DNA of 12,319 bases, taken from contig SKXF01000196.1 of assembly GCA_007128555.1 (NCBI GenBank), positions 1 through 12,319 of the forward strand. The letters run 5' to 3'. This document shows positions 7,033 through 12,319 of this stretch, one piece after another (within the stretch, counting starts at the first letter, position 1; every line of letters starts with the position of its first letter). The stretch comes from Clostridia bacterium (GTDB taxonomy: Bacteria; Bacillota_E; SLMV01; PUMD01). The notes beneath the pieces are model-generated. The model was not told the origin of the DNA, ran no database searches, and saw nothing but the letters and a program-made list of their open reading frames with translations. The position numbers and the translations under genes are program-made.

Positions 7033-7908
7033 TTAATAATGCTGCTTCGGGTCCAGGGCGTCACGCAAGCCGTCTCCCATCAGGTTGATTGACAGTATCG
7101 TAAGGAAGATCGCTGCGCCTGGGAACACGGTCATCCACCAGGCCCTGTGTAACTGCTGTCCTCCCGCCGTCAGGATGTTCCCCCAGCTCGGTGCTGGTGG
7201 CTGTGTCCCCAGCCCCAGGTAACTGAGACCCGCTTCAATTAAAATGGCATTGGCCACGAACAGCGTGGTGTAGACAATGAGCGGTGCGACAATGTTGGGC
7301 AATATGTGTTGAAATATGATTTTCCCATCACGTGCCCCCAGGCTTTGGGCGGCGAGAACATACTCCTCCTCCTTGAGTTTCATGATCTCTCCGCGAACGA
7401 GTCGAGCGGGGGATGTCCAGTGAACCAGACCTATGACCACCATGGTCATGGTCATGCTTGCGCCAAATAGGGCAACAACGGCAATGATCAGAAAAAGCGA
7501 AGGTATACACATGACAATGTCGACAATCCGTTGCAAGACCATATCAATGCGACCGCCATAGAACCCGGACAGGCTCCCCACGATCACTCCCAGGGTAAGG
7601 GTTATGCCTGCAGCAACCGGCCCGACCGTCATGGATACACGCGTACCGTATATGACTCGGGTGAGCAGGCATCGGGCCAGGGTGTCTGTTCCCATTAGAA
7701 ACTCTCTGCTGGGCGGCTCAAGACGACGACCAAGGAACTGCTCCAGGGGGTCGTGGGGTGCTATCCATGGAGCAAGGATGGCGATGAGTGCAATGGCGAA
7801 CACCACCGTTGCGCCAACGATTGCAGGACGGTGTTTGCTGAAACGCTCAACAACCGATGCCCTTTTGGGCGGCATACCTTCTTTTATCTGCTGTTCCTCG
7901 TTGTGCAT
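7033..7908 (-). CDS. Peptide-type ABC transporter permease, DppC/OppC family
   Basis: This is the second inner-membrane permease subunit of a dipeptide/oligopeptide/nickel-type importer, 291 residues. After a charged cytoplasmic N-terminus (residues 1-28), the first membrane helix is at about 29-50, followed by the OppC_N-type loop (LEPPSREFLMGTD) and the binding-protein-dependent transport domain with further helices near 93-117, 132-165, 206-228 and 258-280. The cytoplasmic EAA loop that docks the ATPase is clear at about 183-205 (YVLAAQSLGARD ... HILPN). The usual GTDELGRD-type segment reads GTDTLARC (73-80), a departure from consensus. The C-terminal LRDALDP is standard. The start ATG lies 15 bases after the stop of the DppB-type gene, and its AAGGAG (7920-7925) overlaps that stop, so the two are translationally close. 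No ATPase gene follows; the operon ends here as far as the window shows. Confidence 0.95.
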   Translation of the reverse strand: MHNEEQQIKEGMPPKRASVVERFSKHRPAIVGATVVFAIALIAILAPWIAPHDPLEQFLGRRLEPPSREFLMGTDTLARCLLTRVIYGTRVSMTVGPVAAGITLTLGVIVGSLSGFYGGRIDMVLQRIVDIVMCIPSLFLIIAVVALFGASMTMTMVVIGLVHWTSPARLVRGEIMKLKEEEYVLAAQSLGARDGKIIFQHILPNIVAPLIVYTTLFVANAILIEAGLSYLGLGTQPPAPSWGNILTAGGQQLHRAWWMTVFPGAAIFLTILSINLMGDGLRDALDPKQHY

Positions 7909-7923
7909 GGAGTATTCATCTCC

Positions 7924-8886
7924 TTACTTGTATGTGATCCGTGGATCCACGAGGGCATAGGCCAGATCTGTGATGAGATTGGCCAGGAGAACGACCACTG
8001 CGATCATCATGTTGATCCCCATGATCAACGGATAGTCCCGTTCAAAGACAGCATGAACGGCTGAACGTCCTATGCCGTTATAGGCAAATACGGATTCAAC
8101 AATAACCGAGCCACTTACGAGGAAGCGAAGAGACAGGCCCACAACGGTTACCACCGTCACAAGGGCATTACGCAAAGCATGCTTGTAGATGACTGTTCGT
8201 TCACTCAGGCCCTTGGCGCGTGCTGTGCGGATGAAGTCAGAGTGCATGATATCAAGCATGCTGGAGCGGGTGTATCGGACCAGGCTGGCTAACCTCGCCA
8301 TGCCCAGGACAATAACGGGAAGAACCAGGTGATGCGCTCGGTCCAGGTAATAGGTCAGGGTACCAGGAGTCAGACCGATCGTGCGGGTACCAGAGATGGG
8401 AAACCACCCCAACATGTAACCGAAGTACATCATACACAAGAGCCCGAACCAGATATTCGGCATGCTGATCCACGTGAAACTGAAAATTGTGGCACCGTGG
8501 TCAAAAAGCGAGTACTGCCGGATGGCAGCCATTACGCCAATGACGACCGACACCGAAACAGAGAACGCCAGGGCCGAAAACCCAAGAATTACGGTATTGG
8601 GCAAGGTCCGCGCAATGAGACTCGCAACCGGGTACCCGGTTCTGTACGATAGGCCCATATCACCGGTGATCATGTTGCGTGCCCAGTAATAGTACTGCAC
8701 GTAGATGGGACGATGAAGTCCGAGGGCGATGCGTATCTGTGCCGCTGCATGTGGATTAATGTCCTCTCCGAGCAGTACGGCTTCCGGTCCGCCTGGCGCC
8801 AGATGCATCAATCCGTAAAGCAGCATGCTTACGCCAACGAGACTGAGAATGACAAGCCCAAGCCGTCGCACAGTATATTGCAGCAA
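7924..8886 (-). CDS. Peptide-type ABC transporter permease, DppB/OppB family
   Basis: This is the first inner-membrane permease subunit of the importer, 320 residues with about six helices (roughly 10-30, 97-120, 133-158, 183-203, 240-262, 286-308). The N-terminal YTVRRLGLVILSL, the LAPGGP segment after helix 1 (29-34), the EAA loop at about 217-240 (DFIRTARAKGLSER ... HALRN), the YNGIGR segment (269-274) and the terminal VDPRITY are all family hallmarks. The start is read as TTG at 8886, preceded by AAGGGTG (8894-8900) at 7 bases; it gives the usual N-terminus, a stop lies close upstream in frame, and the next in-frame Met would remove half of helix 1. The binding-protein gene lies 101 bases upstream across a strong hairpin, and the DppC-type gene follows after 15 bases. 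The permease pair forms the channel; solute identity is set by the binding protein. Confidence 0.95.
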   Translation of the reverse strand: MLQYTVRRLGLVILSLVGVSMLLYGLMHLAPGGPEAVLLGEDINPHAAAQIRIALGLHRPIYVQYYYWARNMITGDMGLSYRTGYPVASLIARTLPNTVILGFSALAFSVSVSVVIGVMAAIRQYSLFDHGATIFSFTWISMPNIWFGLLCMMYFGYMLGWFPISGTRTIGLTPGTLTYYLDRAHHLVLPVIVLGMARLASLVRYTRSSMLDIMHSDFIRTARAKGLSERTVIYKHALRNALVTVVTVVGLSLRFLVSGSVIVESVFAYNGIGRSAVHAVFERDYPLIMGINMMIAVVVLLANLITDLAYALVDPRITYK

Positions 8887-8917
8887 TGATTTTCACCCTT
8901 TCTATTTCGATGGGTGC

Positions 8918-8948
8918 AGTACGGAGGATGATGCTCATCCTCCGTACT
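8918..8948 (-). repeat. Perfect 14-bp inverted repeat with 3-base loop between binding-protein and permease genes
   Basis: AGTACGGAGGATGA (8918-8931) and its exact reverse complement (8935-8948) flank the loop TGC. It lies 39 bases after the stop of the binding-protein gene and 31 bases before the TTG of the permease gene. In the transcript it would be a very stable hairpin with no U-run after it, so it more likely blocks 3' exonuclease decay or partly attenuates transcription than ends it fully. This is a known way to keep binding protein in excess over permeases; its use here is inference. Confidence 0.85.
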
Positions 8949-8987
8949 CACAAGCCTGCTTTCGTGTCCCCATACCCGGCACCTGAT

Positions 8988-10760
8988 TTAGCGATCCCAG
9001 TACCAGTCTTTGAGGGAGAAGAAAATGCCTTGGCTCCTGTACGGATGAGGTTCGGCACCCTCTAGATCCTCATCAAAGGCATGGTAGAAGCTCGCCCAGT
9101 TGAAGTAGATCTTGGGGACTTCCATGGCGAGAATTTCCTGCATCTCTCGGTAGTAGACAGCTCGATCCTCGAGATCGAAAACTCTGCCGGCTTTCTCGAA
9201 CAACTCATCGACACGATCGTTCCTGTACAACATGACGTTGCGCCCGCCAATCCCATCGGAGTGATGAACGGTTCTGATATAGGCATCAGGATCCGGGTGA
9301 CCCGTCCATCCAAAATACATCATGTCAAAGTCCGATGCGAAAATGGCGGTCTGCCAGGCCGCCAGATCCAACTGGTCGATTTCGATGCGGACGTTAGCCC
9401 GGGCCAGGAATTGCTGCAACACCGTAACCGCTTCAACCGCCAGTTCGCCGGTTGAGACTCGCACGGTAAACTCAAGGCGCTCGCCATCCTTGTACCAGCC
9501 ATCGGCCTGCTCCGTGAATCCTGCATCAATCAGCAGCTCTGCAGCTTTGTCCAGGTCGAGGGGAAATGGATCGTCCATGGGTACGTGACACCAGGCGATG
9601 CCTGGATTGAACGGATGATGAGCGACCTGATGCCAACCCTCGTTGATGTGGTCATGCATCGCCTGTTTATCGATCATATGATGAATGGCCTGCCTGACCC
9701 GTACATCACCGAAGAAGCCTCGTTCGAGATTCATAGAGAAGTGAGCCCATCCCACGCCGGGTGCATCGAGAACCTTCTTTCCGGCAGTGTCCATTATCGT
9801 TTGCAGGTCCGCCACAGGGGGGACAAAGTAATCGAGGTTACCTGCCAGAAACTCATGGAGACGGGTGGTGGCATCGGGGATCACCCGAGTGATCATCTGG
9901 TCTAGGTAGGGACGACCAGCCCAGTGATCCTCAAAGGCCTTCAGTATCCAGTACTCGCCTCGCTCCCATTCGGCAAAATAGAAAGGGCCGGTACCAATGG
10001 GGTTGTAGACGTAGTCTGTTTCCATAATATAGTCTTCATGGCCCTCAAGCAGGTGGCTTGCCACGATCCCAACCTCCGTTCCCACGGTCATGAACGAACC
10101 CGAGGGTTCCGAGAAGTGGAACGTAATGGTGTAATCATCGACGACCTCGATGGCATTCAGGGCACTCCACGCTTCATAGTAATCTTTCATACGGACTTGG
10201 TAGTCATCATCCGAAATATCGCCCGCTTCGAGGGAGCTACTGAGTTCACCGATGGATTCCCAGAAGTCACGATAGCCTTTGAGAGCACTCAAATACGGGT
10301 GCTTTGAAGACGCCATCGGAGGATACATGCACAGCATGTAGGTGAAGTATACGTCGTGGGCGTCGAAGGGTTCTCCATCATGAAATACAACGTCGTCGCG
10401 GAGGTAGAAGGTGATTTCCAGGCCATCACTGCTGATGTCCCAATCCGTGGCAAGATGGGGTTGGGGAACGCCATCTGAATCCATGCGTACGATACTGTCA
10501 AAAACAGTGTTCTTGACGGGGTATATGGTAGCAGTCCCCGTATACGTAGGGGACATGGCTATCAGGTCTGAGCCCATCGTCATAACGACCTGTCCCCCGT
10601 ATTTCGTGTCTGGTTCAACGTCCACTTCTTCTTCTACTTCTTCCTCTTTTTCAGGCGGTTCGGTTTCCTCATCAGTCGGACCACAGGCCAACAGTATCAC
10701 TGGCACGAGCAACAAGACCAGCGCCACAACAAGCCACCGTCTGTGAGTTAACTGTAGCAT
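8988..10760 (-). CDS. Peptide-type ABC transporter solute-binding lipoprotein (SBP family 5)
   Basis: This is the 590-residue extracytoplasmic receptor of the importer (SBP_bac_5, DppA/OppA type). A short basic N-terminus and hydrophobic stretch (9-25) end in the lipobox LLAC with Cys26 as the lipidation site. A flexible Glu/Pro-rich linker (about 29-52) follows, then the mature domain from YGGQVV. Hallmarks in order: PHLATDWDISSDGLEITFYLRDDVVFHDGEP is the N-lobe signature region (101-131), NPIGTGPF (253-260), TRLHEFLAGNLD (299-310), DVRVRQAI (352-359), DKAAELLIDAGF (404-415) and the C-lobe FGWTGHPDPDAYI (483-495). An extra charged stretch at about 163-200 separates the usual core segments. 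The ATG at 10760 has AAGGAG (10768-10773) 7 bases upstream. It heads the transporter operon, with permease genes downstream. Ligands of this family range over peptides, nickel, opines and sugars, so peptide specificity is not proven. Confidence 0.95.
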   Translation of the reverse strand: MLQLTHRRWLVVALVLLLVPVILLACGPTDEETEPPEKEEEVEEEVDVEPDTKYGGQVVMTMGSDLIAMSPTYTGTATIYPVKNTVFDSIVRMDSDGVPQPHLATDWDISSDGLEITFYLRDDVVFHDGEPFDAHDVYFTYMLCMYPPMASSKHPYLSALKGYRDFWESIGELSSSLEAGDISDDDYQVRMKDYYEAWSALNAIEVVDDYTITFHFSEPSGSFMTVGTEVGIVASHLLEGHEDYIMETDYVYNPIGTGPFYFAEWERGEYWILKAFEDHWAGRPYLDQMITRVIPDATTRLHEFLAGNLDYFVPPVADLQTIMDTAGKKVLDAPGVGWAHFSMNLERGFFGDVRVRQAIHHMIDKQAMHDHINEGWHQVAHHPFNPGIAWCHVPMDDPFPLDLDKAAELLIDAGFTEQADGWYKDGERLEFTVRVSTGELAVEAVTVLQQFLARANVRIEIDQLDLAAWQTAIFASDFDMMYFGWTGHPDPDAYIRTVHHSDGIGGRNVMLYRNDRVDELFEKAGRVFDLEDRAVYYREMQEILAMEVPKIYFNWASFYHAFDEDLEGAEPHPYRSQGIFFSLKDWYWDR

Positions 10761-10802
10761 TTCCTTTCTCCTTTCCCTTTTTGCTTGGTATTATGGTCTC
10801 TT

Positions 10803-10808
10803 ATTATA
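10803..10808 (-). promoter_or_regulatory. Possible -10 box of transporter operon promoter
   Basis: TATAAT on the - strand lies 42 bases before the ATG of the binding-protein gene, inside the AT-rich leader. No good TTGACA-like box sits 16-18 bases upstream, so this is a candidate only. A second AT-rich site (TATATAAC, about 10863-10870) is an alternative. Confidence 0.3.
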
Positions 10809-11236
10809 TTTATTCGGTGCAGATTTGCGTGATCCTCCTTTTATCGTCATCGGACATCTAAAGTTATATATGGCGTTAGTTACCTAGATCGTCATATTTC
10901 TCCATTATGGACGTCCGTTAGGTCACGAAACGGCACGAACCAGCGTGCATTCAGGGTTGTTGTTGCGACGGGTGTCAGCGGTCACCTGGTTTCGCCTTTT
11001 TCGGACTTCTTCTATGGTGGGCTCTGGTGGGGTAGGCGAGCGAGATCACCGTATCACCCCGTGGATGAAGCAGTGTTTGAGGCTGTTACACTCAAGGGTA
11101 CAATGCATGTAGAAATCGATCACAGACATCATCGAACGGCTCTGTACTGCCGGGCCATTGATCGTCAGGTCATGGAGCCGTGGGAAGAAATTGCGAACAG
11201 GATGGTGGCTCCGGTCGCGCGATCCGGAGTGAGGGA

Positions 11237-11277
11237 GACCGGTTCACGCCTGGCGGCAGGTACAGAGCGAACCGGTC
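11237..11277 (-). repeat. Inverted repeat just after the deacylase gene
   Basis: GACCGGTTC (11237-11245) and GAACCGGTC (11269-11277) are exact reverse complements around a 23-base loop that itself contains a CCTG/CAGG pair. It begins 6 bases after the deacylase stop. There is no T-run on the transcript side, so it may be a 3'-end stabiliser or a factor-assisted terminator. Confidence 0.5.
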
Positions 11278-11283
11278 CCGCGA

Positions 11284-12319
11284 TCACGTTCTTCTGCGCA
11301 CGACGTCACCGGGGGTCATCCCCGTTGTCTGACCTTCCCTCACAACGGGGGTTCCGTTGACCAGCACCCAGTGTATGCCATCGGGATAGCGACACGGATC
11401 ATCAAGGGTGGCACGATCGGAAACAGCCTCGGGGTCAAATACCACGATATCAGCCCGGGATCCCCGCCGGATCACCCCGCGGTCTGCGAGTCCCAGCCAT
11501 CGTGCCGGCAATCCGCTCGACTTATATATGGCCTCTTCGAGGCTCAACAGACCCAGGTCGCGCACGTACCTGCCGAGAAGCCGAGGGTAGGTGCCGAAAC
11601 TCCTGGGGTGGATCACTCTTTTCGACTCAGAGGGTTCATCGATGGCAGGAGCGTCGGTGCAAACGCTGCTGTGCGGATGCAATAGGATCCGCTGAACATC
11701 CTCTTCCGCCATGGCGAAGGCGCACACCGCCTGCCCCTCGCTGCCGATGACCAGTTCACGCACCACTTCGACCGGATCAACCCCACGATCGGTGGCGATC
11801 TGTCGCACCGTTCTGCCAACCAGGGTCGACGATTCCGGGTGGCGCAGGACGGTGTATCCCCAGTCGAAGTCGCCCAGGGAGCTCTTCCATCCCGGGTAGC
11901 CGGAGTGAAGATCGGCTGAGAGTCGTTCGAACTCTGTACGCTGGCGCATGCTGTGCACCGCGTCCTGTTCTCCGTTGCGGGTGAACCATGGGGGAAGCAG
12001 GTCCAGAATCGTCATGGCCGCGGCAAAGGTGTAAGGATACACATCCAGTCGAACCCTGTGGCCCCGGGCGCGGGCGCTGTCAATGGCACCAAGGCTCTGG
12101 ATAGACTGGCCCCAGTTGTGGGGGATCATCGACTTGTGGTGAGCCAGCTGGGCGGGAACTTCCAGGTTCCGCGCGATGTCCACGGCCTCCTGCACCGCTT
12201 CCAGGAGCCCGTCGGCCTCATCGCGGAGATGACTGGCGTAGAAAGCGCCCTCGAACCGGCCCAGGTCAGCCCCCACCGCCCGGATCTCGGCGGGCGAGGC
12301 GTAGCAGCCGGGGACGTAG
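11284..12319 (-). CDS. N-acyl-D-amino-acid deacylase (D-aminoacylase family), N-terminus cut by window edge
   Basis: This amidohydrolase-superfamily enzyme removes the acyl group from N-acyl-D-amino acids in the cytosol, giving a free D-amino acid and a carboxylate. The frame stays open to the right edge, so the GTG at 12276 is internal; 344 residues are visible of a usual 480-530. The first visible residues, YVPGCYASPAEI, are a family signature directly before the barrel strand with the metal ligand SHLRDE (His30 counting from the edge). QLAHHK (His60/His61) supplies the next ligand, and CTDAPA (Asp222 from the edge) the catalytic Asp, in place of the more usual SDG. HPRSFGTYPRLLGRYVR, the LSLEEAI segment and ADIVVFDPEAV with PDGI and a closing VNG strand are all typical of the family. 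A hairpin follows the stop, and the transporter operon lies 523 bases downstream on the same strand. Exact acyl and side-chain preference (D-Glu, D-Asp or general) cannot be told. Confidence 0.92.
   Translation of the reverse strand, partial: YVPGCYASPAEIRAVGADLGRFEGAFYASHLRDEADGLLEAVQEAVDIARNLEVPAQLAHHKSMIPHNWGQSIQSLGAIDSARARGHRVRLDVYPYTFAAAMTILDLLPPWFTRNGEQDAVHSMRQRTEFERLSADLHSGYPGWKSSLGDFDWGYTVLRHPESSTLVGRTVRQIATDRGVDPVEVVRELVIGSEGQAVCAFAMAEEDVQRILLHPHSSVCTDAPAIDEPSESKRVIHPRSFGTYPRLLGRYVRDLGLLSLEEAIYKSSGLPARWLGLADRGVIRRGSRADIVVFDPEAVSDRATLDDPCRYPDGIHWVLVNGTPVVREGQTTGMTPGDVVRRRT

Larger units (their letters stand above)
10761..11283. other. Intergenic region upstream of transporter operon
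   Basis: This 523-base gap separates the deacylase gene from the binding-protein gene, both on the - strand. The part nearest the transporter (about 10780-10910) is strikingly AT-rich against GC-rich neighbours and is the likely promoter area. The remainder (10920-11236) shows no gene I can support; an open frame at 11061-11360 on + runs into the antisense of the deacylase and has no recognisable family. Confidence 0.5.

Noticed and set aside
8756..8938. A 60-codon - strand frame covering the gap before the DppB-type gene
   Set aside because: It runs through the hairpin and into the permease gene in the wrong frame; the product has no family resemblance.
1..12319. CRISPR arrays, tRNA or rRNA genes, insertion sequences, attachment sites
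   Set aside because: I looked for regularly spaced repeats, cloverleaf folds and terminal inverted repeats with transposase frames and found none; the only large repeat is the amidohydrolase pair.

Overview
The window looks like a catabolic and uptake locus from a GC-rich free-living bacterium. The best guess is a Chloroflexota-type organism (Dehalococcoidia or SAR202-like). That rests on the GC-rich coding sequence, a solute-binding lipoprotein with a short lipobox followed by a long Glu/Pro linker, GTG and TTG starts, and the mix of peptide-importer and amidohydrolase genes. The taxonomy is inference only: no rRNA, tRNA or other marker gene lies in the window.

Left half, + strand (1-6407): a class III PLP aminotransferase cut by the left edge, a cytoplasmic serine hydrolase of the beta-lactamase/D-aminopeptidase (S12) superfamily, and two tandem YtcJ-type amidohydrolases. 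A hand alignment of the two amidohydrolases gives about 405 of 546 positions identical (about 74%). The gaps between these genes are about 100-260 bases, so the group is co-directional but not tightly packed. Hairpins follow both amidohydrolase genes.

Centre (6408-7032): 625 bases between convergent gene sets, with a long imperfect hairpin right after the second amidohydrolase and no gene I can support.

Right half, - strand (7033-12319, transcribed right to left): an N-acyl-D-amino-acid deacylase cut by the right edge, a 523-base gap with an AT-rich promoter-like stretch, then a peptide-type ABC importer made of the binding lipoprotein, a DppB-type permease and a DppC-type permease. A perfect 14-bp inverted repeat with a 3-base loop lies between the binding-protein gene and the first permease gene. 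No ATPase genes of the importer are present.

A reasonable joint reading is import of a small peptide or N-acylated amino compound by the ABC system. Cytoplasmic amide-bond hydrolases (deacylase, S12 hydrolase, two amidohydrolases) would then release amines or D-amino acids, and the aminotransferase would move the amino group on. The families are clear; the substrate and the claim of a single pathway are inference.
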